Assembly (NCBI RefSeq): GCF_009857535.1
Contig: NZ_WWCS01000001.1
Coordinates: forward strand, 186,001-250,000
Origin: Duganella margarita
GTDB taxonomy: Bacteria; Pseudomonadota; Gammaproteobacteria; Burkholderiales; Burkholderiaceae_D
Direction of reading: 5' to 3'
Length of the DNA: 64,000 nt
The notes below the pieces were generated by a model that made no database searches, was not told the DNA's origin, and saw only the letters and a list, made by a program, of their open reading frames with translations. The position numbers were made by a program, and so were the translations under genes. Positions 17,157-25,224 of the stretch are shown here, piece after piece. The first letter of the stretch is position 1; each line of letters starts with the position of its first letter.

Positions 17157-18268
17157 TGAAACGATGGCTACTTGGTTTGCTGCTGTGCTGCGCCATGCTG
17201 CCAGCGGCTGCGCACAAACCCAGCGACAGCTATTTGTCGCTCGACGTGCAGGGCGAACAGGTCAGCGGTCAATGGGACATCGCGCTGCGCGACCTGGACT
17301 ACGCCATCGGCCTTGACCAGAATGGCGATGGCAAGCTGACGTGGGACGAAATCCGCACCCGCCACGCCGCGATTGCCGCCTATGCGCTGGAGCGCCTCAA
17401 GCTGGCGACCGATGCCGGCGCCTGCCGCGTGCAAGCCGGCCAGCAACTGATCGATGATCACACCGACGGCGCCTACAGCGTGCTGCGCTTCACCGCCACC
17501 TGCCCGTCGTCACCGTCCACGCTGATCATCGGCTACCGCCTGTTCGCCGATCTCGATCCACAGCACAAGGGCTTGCTGCGGCTGACGCATGCGGGCGTCA
17601 CCTCCACCGCAATTTTCGAGCCGGCGCATGCGCAACAAAGTCTGTCACTGGCGGCGCCCGACCAGTGGCGCCAGTTCAGCGCCTACGTCAAGGACGGTGT
17701 CTGGCATATCTGGATCGGCTACGATCACATCCTGTTCCTGCTGTCGCTGCTGCTACCGGCGGTACTGCTGGCGGCGCCGGCCGACAATCTGCGCGGCGCC
17801 TTCATTGACGTGCTGAAAGTGGTGACAGCGTTCACACTGGCGCACTCGCTGACGTTGACGCTGGCCAGCCTGTCGCTGATATCGCTGCCTTCGCGCCTGG
17901 TGGAATCGGCCATTGCCGCCTCAGTGATTCTGGCGGCGGTGAACAACGTCTATCCGCTGTTTCGCGGACGTCGCCCGTGGGCGGCATTCGGCTTCGGCCT
18001 GATACACGGCTTCGGCTTTGCCAGCGTATTGATCGACCTCGGTTTGCCAAAAGGCGCGCTGCTGGCGAGTTTGTTCGGCTTTAATCTGGGCGTGGAGATT
18101 GGCCAGCTGTGCATCGTCGCGGTGTTCCTGCCGCTGGCGTTCTCGTTGCGCCGGACCCGGTTCTACCACCACTTGCTGACCGGCGGTTCCGCCGTCATCG
18201 CCCTGGTGGCGCTGGTGTGGTTCATCGAGCGTGCGTTTGATGTTCAAGCCCAGTGGATCGGCGTCTGA
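17153..18268 (+). CDS. HupE/UreJ-like membrane protein with N-terminal EF-hand-bearing domain
   Basis: 371 residues. Signal peptide (about 1-20), periplasmic domain of about 165 residues containing a canonical EF-hand loop DQNGDGKLTWDE (55-66), then about seven membrane helices with the family motifs WHIWIGYDHILFLLSLLLP, FTLAHSLTLTLA and GLIHGFGFASVL rich in His/Asp. HupE/UreJ relatives are linked to nickel/cobalt transport, so metal uptake is plausible; the substrate is unproven. Last gene of the operon; its final 25 bases overlap the 3' end of ung on the other strand. Confidence 0.85.
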   Translation: MMKRWLLGLLLCCAMLPAAAHKPSDSYLSLDVQGEQVSGQWDIALRDLDYAIGLDQNGDGKLTWDEIRTRHAAIAAYALERLKLATDAGACRVQAGQQLIDDHTDGAYSVLRFTATCPSSPSTLIIGYRLFADLDPQHKGLLRLTHAGVTSTAIFEPAHAQQSLSLAAPDQWRQFSAYVKDGVWHIWIGYDHILFLLSLLLPAVLLAAPADNLRGAFIDVLKVVTAFTLAHSLTLTLASLSLISLPSRLVESAIAASVILAAVNNVYPLFRGRRPWAAFGFGLIHGFGFASVLIDLGLPKGALLASLFGFNLGVEIGQLCIVAVFLPLAFSLRRTRFYHHLLTGGSAVIALVALVWFIERAFDVQAQWIGV

Positions 18269-18906
18269 CCATTGGCGGCCAGATAATCGTTCGCCCGCGA
18301 AAACGGCTTGCTGCCAAAGAAGCCTTTATGCGCGGAGAACGGCGATGGATGCGGCGACGTAATCACCAGATGCTTGCCGCTGTCGATCAACGCGCGCTTG
18401 GCGATGGCGTAGCTGCCCCACAGGATGAACACAATGCGCTCACGCTGCTGCGACAATGCGCGGATGGCGCTGTCAGTGAACGTCTCCCAGCCATGATTGG
18501 CGTGCGAACCGGCTTCACGCGCGCGCACGGTCAGCACGCTATTCAGCAAGAACACCCCCTGCTGCGCCCAGTCGCTGAGATCCGTCTGGCGACGATCGAC
18601 ACCCAGATCGTTGTGCAGCTCCTTAAAGATGTTCTGCAAACTCGGCTGCGGCCGATTCCCTTCCGGCACCGAGAAACAAAAGCCCATCGCCGCACCGGGC
18701 GTATGATACGGGTCCTGTCCGAGGATCACGACTTTGACGTCATCAAACGGCGTCAAGTCGAAAGCGCGGAAGATATCCTTGCCAGCCGGGCAGCACTGCG
18801 TCGCCGCATACTCGGCGCGCACGAAAGACGTCAGCGCTTCCCAATACGGCTGCTCAAACTCTCCCTGCAACCGCAGCTTCCACGACTCCTCGATACGTAC
18901 ACTCAT
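18244..18906 (-). CDS. ung: Uracil-DNA glycosylase, family 1
   Basis: Removes uracil from DNA to start base-excision repair. 220 residues with the water-activating loop GQDPYHTPGAAMGFCF, the uracil-binding segment VFLLNSVLTVR and the minor-groove loop SPHPSPFSAHKGFFG. The start at ATG 18906 fits the family; an in-frame ATG 81 bases upstream would add a non-conserved extension. The last 25 bases overlap hupE-like on the opposite strand. Confidence 0.95.
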   Translation of the reverse strand: MSVRIEESWKLRLQGEFEQPYWEALTSFVRAEYAATQCCPAGKDIFRAFDLTPFDDVKVVILGQDPYHTPGAAMGFCFSVPEGNRPQPSLQNIFKELHNDLGVDRRQTDLSDWAQQGVFLLNSVLTVRAREAGSHANHGWETFTDSAIRALSQQRERIVFILWGSYAIAKRALIDSGKHLVITSPHPSPFSAHKGFFGSKPFSRANDYLAANGQTPIHWA

Positions 18907-19006
18907 TTGCGTTCCCGGACGATGCCAACGTTTTAGATTCACTCCGGCCGAGTATAGCGCCTTGGCGTAAAATCCATGATTCATCACCGAACGCTACGGG
19001 ATCATT

Positions 19007-19897
19007 TTGGACATCCGCTCGCTCCGTTATTTCGTCACCACCGTACAGCTGAACAGCTTTACCCAAGCCGCTGAATCGATGTACGTCACCCAGTCCACCA
19101 TCAGCAAGATGGTGCGGCAACTGGAGGAGGAAGTCGGCGAGGCGCTGCTGATACGGCAAGGCCGCAAGCTGGTATTGACCGACGCCGGCCGCATCGTGTT
19201 TGAGCGCGGCCAGGAGATGCTCAATTCCATGCGGCTGCTGAACACGGAACTGCAAGACACCAAGGCCTTGCAGCGCGGCCACCTGACGGTCGGCATTCCG
19301 CCGATGATCAACCTGCTGTTCACGCCGGTGCTGAAGGCGTTCCGCGAACGGCATCCGGACATCGCGCTGACGCTGCGCGAAGATACCGGTCAGGTCATCG
19401 AGCGGCTGGTGGCGACCGGCGAACTGGAACTCGGCATGACCGTGTCGCCGGTCGACCCGTCGCTGGACCTGCAATCGAAGGAAGTGGCCAAGTTTCCCAT
19501 CTGGGCCGTGGCCAAGCCGGATACTTTCCGCCGCAATGCGGCCACCATCAAGCTGTCCAATCTGGCGTCGATGCCGCTGGTGCTGCTGAAGGATGAATTT
19601 GCGTTGACGCGGGCCTTGCGCCAGGTTTTCCAGCAGCATGGACTGGAGCCGGTGATCGCGGCGCAAAGCGGCCAGTGGGATTGGCTGGTGTCGATGGCAT
19701 CGGCCGGCGTCGGCGTGGCCTTGCTGCCGGAGCCGTTCATCCATCGCCTGAACGGCGTCGAGGTGGCGGCGGTGCGCGTGGTCGAACCGGAAATCAACTG
19801 GCGGCTGGCCCACATCTGGAACGGCCGCTACCTGTCGCATGCGGCCCGCGCCTGGGTGGAGCTGTGCGAGACCATGCTGCCCGGGCACTGGCTATAG
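19007..19897 (+). CDS. LysR-family transcriptional regulator
   Basis: 296 residues. N-terminal winged HTH (LRYFVTTVQLNSFTQAAESM, YVTQSTISKMVRQLEEEVG) and a periplasmic-binding-type effector domain (about 90-290). The start appears to be TTG 19007: translation from it gives MDIRSLRYF, the exact family N-terminus, and no ATG is available. Divergent to ung with 100 bases between starts. Effector and targets are unknown; relatives such as CynR/GltC-type proteins regulate the adjacent divergent gene, which here is only ung. Confidence 0.88.
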   Translation: MDIRSLRYFVTTVQLNSFTQAAESMYVTQSTISKMVRQLEEEVGEALLIRQGRKLVLTDAGRIVFERGQEMLNSMRLLNTELQDTKALQRGHLTVGIPPMINLLFTPVLKAFRERHPDIALTLREDTGQVIERLVATGELELGMTVSPVDPSLDLQSKEVAKFPIWAVAKPDTFRRNAATIKLSNLASMPLVLLKDEFALTRALRQVFQQHGLEPVIAAQSGQWDWLVSMASAGVGVALLPEPFIHRLNGVEVAAVRVVEPEINWRLAHIWNGRYLSHAARAWVELCETMLPGHWL

Positions 19898-19956
19898 CAA
19901 GGCACGGCACGACGGCAACAAGCGCGTAGAATGGCGTCTTTAAAGAGGAACTCAAC

Positions 19957-20223
19957 ATGAAAAAAACAGGACTGGCCAAGGCCGACGCCAAAAAGCTGAT
20001 GGGCAAGATGGTAGCGCCGGGCGCCGCCGGCTTCGGCAATGCCGATAACACCGTCATCGACAAGCGCGAGCAGCGCAAACGCGACCAGGCGCTGGGCCTG
20101 GTGCCATTCGCCGTCAAACTGAATGATGAACTGGTAAAACGCCTGCACGCCCTCGCCACCGAGCGCGGCCAGGATCTGAACCAGACCGTCGCCGAAGTGC
20201 TGGCCAAAGGCCTGGACGCCTAA
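19957..20223 (+). CDS. Small conserved basic protein, function unknown
   Basis: 88 residues, beginning MKKTGLAKADAKKLMGKM, after an AAAGAGGAAC ribosome site. The C-terminal half (VPFAVKLNDELVKRLHALATERG, then LNQTVAEVLAKGL) has the strand-helix-helix pattern of ribbon-helix-helix proteins such as Arc/MetJ, which would allow DNA binding. No toxin partner is adjacent on the same strand. Coding potential is supported by the ribosome site and composition. Confidence 0.65.
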   Translation: MKKTGLAKADAKKLMGKMVAPGAAGFGNADNTVIDKREQRKRDQALGLVPFAVKLNDELVKRLHALATERGQDLNQTVAEVLAKGLDA

Positions 20224-20227
20224 GCGT

Positions 20228-20330
20228 TCAAATCAGCTCAACGAACGGGGAGTAGCTGGCCAGCAAACGATCAGCTCCTACTACCTTGTAGACACTAGAG
20301 CAGTATGTGAGTGTCCAGCAGCAAATGCAC
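20228..20330 (-). pseudogene. Decayed PIN-domain (VapC-like) toxin
   Basis: GTG at 20330-20328 overlaps the antitoxin stop by one base and encodes VHLLLDTHILL then TAG where PIN toxins carry Trp (LLDTHxLLW). A second in-frame stretch, out of register with the first, encodes ADRLLASYSPFVELI then TGA at 20230-20228, which resembles a PIN-toxin C-terminus. The span is 103 bases instead of about 390, so the middle of the gene is deleted and the start is closed by a nonsense codon. Confidence 0.7.
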
Positions 20331-20566
20331 TATTTCCCCTCGAACGCAGCCTGTATGTCGTCAGGCAGCGGTGCGTCGAAGTCATCTGCGATCCAGATCT
20401 TGCCTTTCATGGTGCCGAGCCGGCGAACAACCTTTGGAGGACGAAGGGCAACCAGTTGGGCGACAGGTTCTCCGCCCTGTGAAATGACCACTTCCTCGCC
20501 GCGCCTGACGGCTTCCAGCAAGCCAGGGAGCTGATTTTGTGCTACTGCGATATCGATGATAGGCAT
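20330..20566 (-). CDS. Phd/YefM-type antitoxin, orphan
   Basis: 78 residues. N-terminal PIIDIAVAQNQLPGLLEAVR and GEEVVISQGGEPVAQLVAL form the Phd/YefM DNA-binding fold; the C-terminus (DDFDAPLPDDIQAAFEGK) is the toxin-binding tail typical of antitoxins that pair with PIN toxins. Its toxin directly downstream is degenerate, so it can no longer be part of a working addiction module on this chromosome segment, though it may still repress its own promoter or neutralise a homologous toxin elsewhere. Confidence 0.88.
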   Translation of the reverse strand: MPIIDIAVAQNQLPGLLEAVRRGEEVVISQGGEPVAQLVALRPPKVVRRLGTMKGKIWIADDFDAPLPDDIQAAFEGK

Positions 20567-20633
20567 GTGACCTCCGCCAGTTCAGTCTAGCCGTCCAGAC
20601 CCACAGCGCAAGCCCTGCCATTTAAGACAAATC

Positions 20634-20658
20634 AAAAAAGGCTCCGTGAGGAGCCTTT
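20634..20658 (-). terminator. Terminator of the lip operon
   Basis: Nine-base stem AAAGGCTCC/GGAGCCTTT with a GTGA loop, followed on the minus strand by a T run (complement of AAAAAA at 20634-20639). It begins 5 bases past the lipA stop. Confidence 0.85.
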
Positions 20659-20662
20659 GTTT

Positions 20663-21637
20663 TTAGCCTGCTGCCAGCACGTTGTGTGCTTGCTCGTCCG
20701 CATGGTACGAGCTGCGCACCATGGCGCCGACGGCGGCATGTTTGAAGCCCATTTTGTAGGCTTCTTCTTCGTACATCTTGAACACGTCCGGGTGCACGTA
20801 GCGGCGCACCGGCAGGTGGCTGTTGGACGGCGCCAGGTACTGGCCGATGGTCAGCATGTCGATGTCGTGCTCGCGCATGTCGCGCATCACCTGCAGCACT
20901 TCCTCGTCGGTCTCGCCCAGGCCGACCATGATGCCCGACTTGGTCTTCACGCTCGGGTACAGCGCCTTGAAATCCTTCAGCAGCTTCAGCGAGTGCATGT
21001 AATCCGAACCCGGACGCGCTTCCTTGTACAGGCGCGGCGCGGTTTCCAGGTTGTGGTTCATCACGTCCGGCAGACCGTCGGCGAAGATCGCCAGCGCTTT
21101 TTCCAGGCGGCCGCGGAAGTCCGGCACCAGCACTTCGATCTGGGTTTTCGGCGACAGCGCGCGGGTGTTCTGGATGCACTCGACGAAGTGCTGGGCGCCG
21201 CCGTCGCGCAGGTCGTCACGGTCCACCGAGGTGATCACGACGTAGCTCAGGCGCAGCTTGGCGATGGTGTGCGACAGGTTGGTCGGCTCATCCTTGTCCA
21301 ACGGGTCCGGGCGGCCATGGCCGACGTCGCAGAACGGGCAGCGGCGGGTGCACTTGTCGCCCATGATCATGAAGGTCGCCGTGCCCTTGCCGAAGCATTC
21401 GCCGATGTTCGGGCAGCTGGCTTCTTCGCATACGGTCACCAGCTTGTTTTCGCGCAGCGTTTCCTTGATTTCGTAGAAACGGGTGTTCGGCGACCCGGCC
21501 TTGACACGGATCCAGTCCGGCTTCTTCAGGCGCTCGACCTGCTCGATCGGCACGATCTTGATCGGAATGCGCGAAGTCTTGCTGGCGCCTTTTTGCTTTT
21601 CGCTCGGGTTGTACGCTACGATGGTTTCAGTGGTCAT
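20663..21637 (-). CDS. lipA: Lipoyl synthase
   Basis: Radical-SAM enzyme that inserts two sulfurs into protein-bound octanoyl groups to make lipoate for 2-oxoacid dehydrogenases and the glycine cleavage system. Both iron-sulfur sites are present: the auxiliary cluster motif [12 protein letters not shown] and the radical-SAM motif [10 protein letters not shown]. The C-terminal conserved serine region and RSSYHADEQ are intact. 324 residues, normal length. It follows lipB by 7 bases. Confidence 0.97.
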   Translation of the reverse strand: MTTETIVAYNPSEKQKGASKTSRIPIKIVPIEQVERLKKPDWIRVKAGSPNTRFYEIKETLRENKLVTVCEEASCPNIGECFGKGTATFMIMGDKCTRRCPFCDVGHGRPDPLDKDEPTNLSHTIAKLRLSYVVITSVDRDDLRDGGAQHFVECIQNTRALSPKTQIEVLVPDFRGRLEKALAIFADGLPDVMNHNLETAPRLYKEARPGSDYMHSLKLLKDFKALYPSVKTKSGIMVGLGETDEEVLQVMRDMREHDIDMLTIGQYLAPSNSHLPVRRYVHPDVFKMYEEEAYKMGFKHAAVGAMVRSSYHADEQAHNVLAAG

Positions 21638-21644
21638 AATCAGT

Positions 21645-22304
21645 TCATTCGTTGGTCGCCAGGACGCGGACTAATTCCTCGGCCAGCTGCTGTTGCACAT
21701 CCGACAGTTTTGCCTGCGCGCCAACGGTGCGCATATCGACTGTTTCCAGTCCGGCATAGCCGCAAGGATTAATCCAGGAAAACGGGGCCAGATCCATCGC
21801 CACATTCAGCGACAGCCCGTGGTAGGTGCAGCCATTGCCGCGTACCTTCAAGCCCAGCGCGGCAATCTTCGCGCCTTTGTGATCGCCGCCGGCCATATAG
21901 ATGCCCGGCGCGCCTTCCACGCGCTCACCGACCAGATTATACGCCTGCAAGACATTGATGATCGCCTGCTCGATTTTATGCACGAATTGGCGGGCATACA
22001 GCTTGCCGCCCGGCTTGTTGCGGCGCAGGTCCATCAGCAGGTAAATCACCACCTGGCCGGGGCCGTGATAGGTGACTTCGCCGCCGCGGTCGGTCTGCAC
22101 CACCGGGATCTGCGTCGCCCCGGCCAGCAGGTGGCCGCGGTCGGCGCCCAGCCCCAGCGTGTAGACCGGCGCATGCTCGACGATCCACAGTTCGTCGCGC
22201 GAATCCGGCGTGCGGGCGTCGGTAAAGGCCCGCATGGCGGCGAAGGTGCTGTCGTAATCGGCTTGGCCGAGATGCTTGATCTCAGGGAAGGTAGGAGACG
22301 TCAT
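21645..22304 (-). CDS. lipB: Octanoyl-[acyl carrier protein]:protein octanoyltransferase
   Basis: Transfers octanoate from ACP to lipoyl domains, the step before LipA. 219 residues from ATG 22304. Family motifs are [39 protein letters not shown] (catalytic Cys in NGCTYHG and Lys in KIAALG) and [11 protein letters not shown]. The frame stays open upstream, but ATG 22304 matches the expected N-terminus. Operon with lipA. Confidence 0.96.
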   Translation of the reverse strand: MTSPTFPEIKHLGQADYDSTFAAMRAFTDARTPDSRDELWIVEHAPVYTLGLGADRGHLLAGATQIPVVQTDRGGEVTYHGPGQVVIYLLMDLRRNKPGGKLYARQFVHKIEQAIINVLQAYNLVGERVEGAPGIYMAGGDHKGAKIAALGLKVRGNGCTYHGLSLNVAMDLAPFSWINPCGYAGLETVDMRTVGAQAKLSDVQQQLAEELVRVLATNE

Positions 22305-22332
22305 CCCGGCATTATACGCCTGTGCGTAACTT

Positions 22333-22971
22333 TCATCCCGGCTGGTGGCGGGCCAGCCAGGCCTGCACCGACGGCCGCTGCCACTGGAAATCGACGTATT
22401 CGCGCAGCTTGGCGGGCACTTCATCGCCATTGCGCACCAGCCGGCTTAGCATGATGGCCAGGTCGGTATCGGCAATCGACCAGTCGCCGAACAGGTGCTG
22501 CGGCCCTTGCACGACGCGTTCGGCCACGTGCACCAGCTTGGCGGCGGCCGCCTGCGCGGTCTCGCTCAGCGGCGCGCACGGCTTCTTGAAAAACACGGTT
22601 TCGGTATCGCGCTCGACGCGCACCGGCACCAGGTCGCTGCGCACCCAGGCCTGGATTTGCCGCGCCAGTGCGCGCTGGCGGCGCTCCTGCGGATACAGCG
22701 CGATGTATTCCGGCGGCGGGAAGCTCTCGTCCAGGTACTCCGTGATGGCGCTCGACTCGGTCAGCACGAATTGCTCATGACCTTCACCTTCCACCAGCGC
22801 CGGCACGCGGGCGGTGAGTGCGCGGTCGGCAAACGCCGGCTGCTTCTGCTCGCCGCTGCCCAGATCCACCGTCTTGAGGCTGAAAGGCAGGCCCTTCTCG
22901 GTCAGCGCCACGAACACGGACAAGGCATACGGGCTGGTGAAAAGGCTATCGGCGTACAGTTCAAACGACAT
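22333..22971 (-). CDS. Glutathione S-transferase, YfcF-like
   Basis: 212 residues with a thioredoxin-like N-terminal domain ([42 protein letters not shown]) and an all-helical C-terminal domain. The sequence around [19 protein letters not shown] and [14 protein letters not shown] resembles E. coli YfcF, which has GSH-dependent transferase/peroxidase activity. It lies 28 bases upstream of lipB on the same strand, so it may be the operon's first gene; divergent to a GcvA-type LysR regulator. Confidence 0.85.
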   Translation of the reverse strand: MSFELYADSLFTSPYALSVFVALTEKGLPFSLKTVDLGSGEQKQPAFADRALTARVPALVEGEGHEQFVLTESSAITEYLDESFPPPEYIALYPQERRQRALARQIQAWVRSDLVPVRVERDTETVFFKKPCAPLSETAQAAAAKLVHVAERVVQGPQHLFGDWSIADTDLAIMLSRLVRNGDEVPAKLREYVDFQWQRPSVQAWLARHQPG

Positions 22972-22993
22972 GGCGGCTCCGGCTTAGGTAGAT

Positions 22994-23080
22994 TTATTCA
23001 CATAGTAAACCTTGTGTAAGTGCCTGTATAACGGTATATTTTCGCAATTCTTGTTAGTTTTATTCACAAAGTTATCCACA
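22994..23080 (+). promoter_or_regulatory. Cluster of three DnaA-box matches in an AT-rich intergenic region
   Basis: TTATTCACA at 22994-23002, TTATTCACA at 23060-23068 and TTATCCACA at 23072-23080 all match TTATNCACA and share orientation. The last two are 3 bases apart. The intergenic region between gst and the LysR gene is AT-rich for this genome. The third box occupies the place of the ribosome site of the LysR gene. Confidence 0.5.
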
Positions 23081-23082
23081 GC

Positions 23083-23976
23083 ATGGCCCGCAGGCTGCCC
23101 AATTTTTCCGCATTGCGCGCCTTCGAGGCGGCGGCCCGCCACGAGAATTTCTCGCGCGCGGCGGAAGAGCTGCACCTGACGCACGGCGCCATCAGCCACC
23201 AGGTACGGGCGTTGGAAGAGGAGTTGGGACGGCAACTGTTCGTGCGCAACGGCCGCCAGGTGAAAATAACTAACGACGGCCTGAAATTCGCCCAGTTCCT
23301 CGGCAAGGCCTTCGCCGACATCGCGGCCGCCACCGACGCCATGCGCGCCGCCAGCATCAACCAGCGGCTGACCATCACCTCGATTCCGTCGTTTGCGGCG
23401 CGCTGGCTGGCGCCGCGTCTCGGCAAATTCATCGAGCTGCATCCAGATATCGAAGTGGTGCTGCAATCGAGCGGCCACATGCAGGATCTGGCGCGCGAGG
23501 GCGTCGATGTCGGCATCCGCTTCGGGCGCGGCAACTATCCGGGCATGGTGGTATTGCGGCTGATGGGGGATGTGTATTACCCGGTAGTGAGTCCACACTA
23601 TCGCGGTGGGCAGCTGCCGCTGGCGCCGGCCGACCTGGCGCGGCATACGCTGCTGCGCTCGGTGGAGCGCTGGACGCCGTGGTTGCACGCAGCCGGAGTC
23701 GACCTGCCGGAACCGTCCGGCGGGCTGCTGTTTGAGGATTTATCGATGCTGGTGCGTTCTGCCGCCGATGGCAACGGCGTGGCGCTGGTGCGGCACGTGG
23801 TGGCGATGCAGGAAATCGCCTCCGGGCAGTTGCTGCGGCTGTTCAACGTCGCCACGCCGAGCCCGGATGAATACTACTTCGTCACGCCGCCCGGTGCGGC
23901 GAGCAAGCCGCAGGTGCAGGCGTTTCGTGACTGGCTGCTGGAAGAGATTGCCGTCTTCCAGCGCCAGCATGCCTAG
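23083..23976 (+). CDS. GcvA-type LysR-family transcriptional regulator
   Basis: 297 residues. The N-terminus RRLPNFSALRAFEAAARHEN, FSRAAEELHLTHGAISHQVR is characteristic of the GcvA/AmpR subgroup. The effector domain follows (TITSIPSFAARWLAPRLGKF). No Shine-Dalgarno sequence is visible ahead of ATG 23083; the bases there form a DnaA-box match. Divergent to the gst-lipB-lipA unit, which is the likeliest target because GcvA-type regulators commonly control neighbouring divergent genes. Confidence 0.9.
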   Translation: MARRLPNFSALRAFEAAARHENFSRAAEELHLTHGAISHQVRALEEELGRQLFVRNGRQVKITNDGLKFAQFLGKAFADIAAATDAMRAASINQRLTITSIPSFAARWLAPRLGKFIELHPDIEVVLQSSGHMQDLAREGVDVGIRFGRGNYPGMVVLRLMGDVYYPVVSPHYRGGQLPLAPADLARHTLLRSVERWTPWLHAAGVDLPEPSGGLLFEDLSMLVRSAADGNGVALVRHVVAMQEIASGQLLRLFNVATPSPDEYYFVTPPGAASKPQVQAFRDWLLEEIAVFQRQHA

Positions 23977-24056
23977 CCGTCATTCCCGCGCAGGCGGGAA
24001 TCCATGCCGAGCGTGCCTGGTGACGGCGTAGGATTCCCACTTTCGCGGGAATGACG
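23977..24056. repeat. Copy 2 of the ~80-bp inverted-repeat element
   Basis: Starts CCGTCATTCCCGCGCAGGC directly after the LysR stop codon and ends TTTCGCGGGAATGACG. It lies between convergent genes (LysR and DUF493). Same family as 3953-4031 and 35993-36073. Confidence 0.88.
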
Positions 24057-24059
24057 CTT

Positions 24060-24341
24060 TTACATGACGATTTTGACCATCGGATGCGCCGACAGTTCAG
24101 TGTACAGCGCATCCAGCTGCTCGCGGCTGGTAGCGCGCACGGTGCAGGTCAGGCCGGTGTAATTGCCTTTGGCCGAAGGGCGAACTTCCATCTTGCCTTC
24201 GTGGAAATCCTGATCGTGCTTTTGCACAACCACGGTAATGGTCGGGGCGAAATCGATATGAGTCGGACCCATGACCTTGATCGGGAAGTCGCTCGGATAC
24301 TCGATGAGGGACTCTGATGGGGGGATCGCTTGCATATTCAT
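24060..24341 (-). CDS. DUF493 (YbeD) family protein
   Basis: 93 residues with the family pattern IEYPSDFPIKVMGPTHIDF, ITVVVQKHDQDFHEGKMEVR and YTGLTCTVRATSREQLDALY. The fold is ferredoxin-like, similar to regulatory ACT domains; function is unknown. YbeD normally sits directly upstream of lipB; here a LysR gene, a gst gene and a repeat element lie between, so the ancestral ybeD-lipB-lipA order has been opened. Two start ATGs (24341, 24335) are possible. Confidence 0.88.
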   Translation of the reverse strand: MNMQAIPPSESLIEYPSDFPIKVMGPTHIDFAPTITVVVQKHDQDFHEGKMEVRPSAKGNYTGLTCTVRATSREQLDALYTELSAHPMVKIVM

Positions 24342-24349
24342 TCCAATCT

Positions 24350-24387
24350 AAAAATATAAAACCTGAGACACCGAACGGCGTCTCAGG
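24350..24387 (-). terminator. Terminator downstream of the yjfJ-like operon
   Basis: Eight-base stem CCTGAGAC/GTCTCAGG with a 10-base loop, followed on the minus strand by TTTTATATTTTT. Lies 18 bases after the stop of the PspA-like gene. Confidence 0.82.
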
Positions 24388-24404
24388 CCTATATTGTAGC
24401 CGGA

Positions 24405-25193
24405 TCAGGACTTTGCAAGCGCCAACGGCTCGGCAGCGGGCTGGCCCGACAGGCGCTGCAAGCGCGCCAGCGCCGACTCATTGCCCAGCGCCGGCTGGCT
24501 GACCGATTTGCGGATCGCCTCCAGTTCGGCGGCCTGGTCCAGCGGCTTCTGGCCGATATCGGTAACGATGCGCAAGCCTTCGGCATTGGTACGGATGGTC
24601 TCGGCGCGACGAGTCAGGGCGCTCAGCGCGCTCGACTGGCCTTGCATACCCTGCAACCCCGTCAGCTGGGCCTGGCGCTCGGCGCGCAGCTGCTGCAGAT
24701 CCTGCTGGGCCCGGGCCGACGCCAGCGCCTGCATCGCCTTCTTCGCCTGCGAATCGAACTCGGCCAGATGTTTCGACAGCGCGTCAACGATGGTTTGCAG
24801 CTCGTCCATGTACTGGCGGGCGTCGGCTTCCTCCTGCAGTTCCTGCGGCATGCGCGCCTTGTTCGACTCCAGCTCGTCGCAGAACAGCGTAATCGTCGAT
24901 TCCGAAATCTTGCCGCTGGCCAGACGCTCGGCCAGCGTGCCGGCCGCCTGCTCGTCGGTGGCGATCAGCTGGCGCAGCTTGACGACGTCATCGGCCTCCT
25001 TGTTGAACGCGGCGCGGGCGGCGGCCAGCTTCTGGGCTGCGCCGCGCAGACTGTCCGCCAGACGGTCGCGGTCAGCCTCGGTGGCGGTTTCCGGATCAAA
25101 ATTGGCGATCGCTTCGGAAACGCGATTGCCCAGTGCGCCGAAATGCTTGGTGATCAGGCGCGCGGTCAAACCCCAGCCATTCAAGTTGCTCAT
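24405..25193 (-). CDS. PspA/IM30-like coiled-coil protein (YjfJ-like)
   Basis: 262 residues, almost entirely helical with heptad-like Ala/Leu/Glu/Lys runs (SLRGAAQKLAAARAAFNKEA, SQAKKAMQALASARAQQDLQ). No signal peptide. Placement next to a DUF2491/YjfK gene mirrors the E. coli yjfI-J-K-L cluster, where YjfJ is a PspA/IM30-family protein; this suggests a membrane-associated scaffold role. The assignment depends on context as much as on sequence. It ends the operon, followed by a terminator. Confidence 0.7.
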   Translation of the reverse strand: MSNLNGWGLTARLITKHFGALGNRVSEAIANFDPETATEADRDRLADSLRGAAQKLAAARAAFNKEADDVVKLRQLIATDEQAAGTLAERLASGKISESTITLFCDELESNKARMPQELQEEADARQYMDELQTIVDALSKHLAEFDSQAKKAMQALASARAQQDLQQLRAERQAQLTGLQGMQGQSSALSALTRRAETIRTNAEGLRIVTDIGQKPLDQAAELEAIRKSVSQPALGNESALARLQRLSGQPAAEPLALAKS

Positions 25194-25224
25194 GTCAGTC
25201 TTCCTTCGTTGTCAAAGTTGCGCA

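Noticed and set aside
22972..23082. Replication origin at the DnaA-box cluster
   Set aside because: No dnaA, dnaN, gyrB, parA/B or gidA genes are nearby and only three boxes are visible; a regulatory or titration site is more likely.
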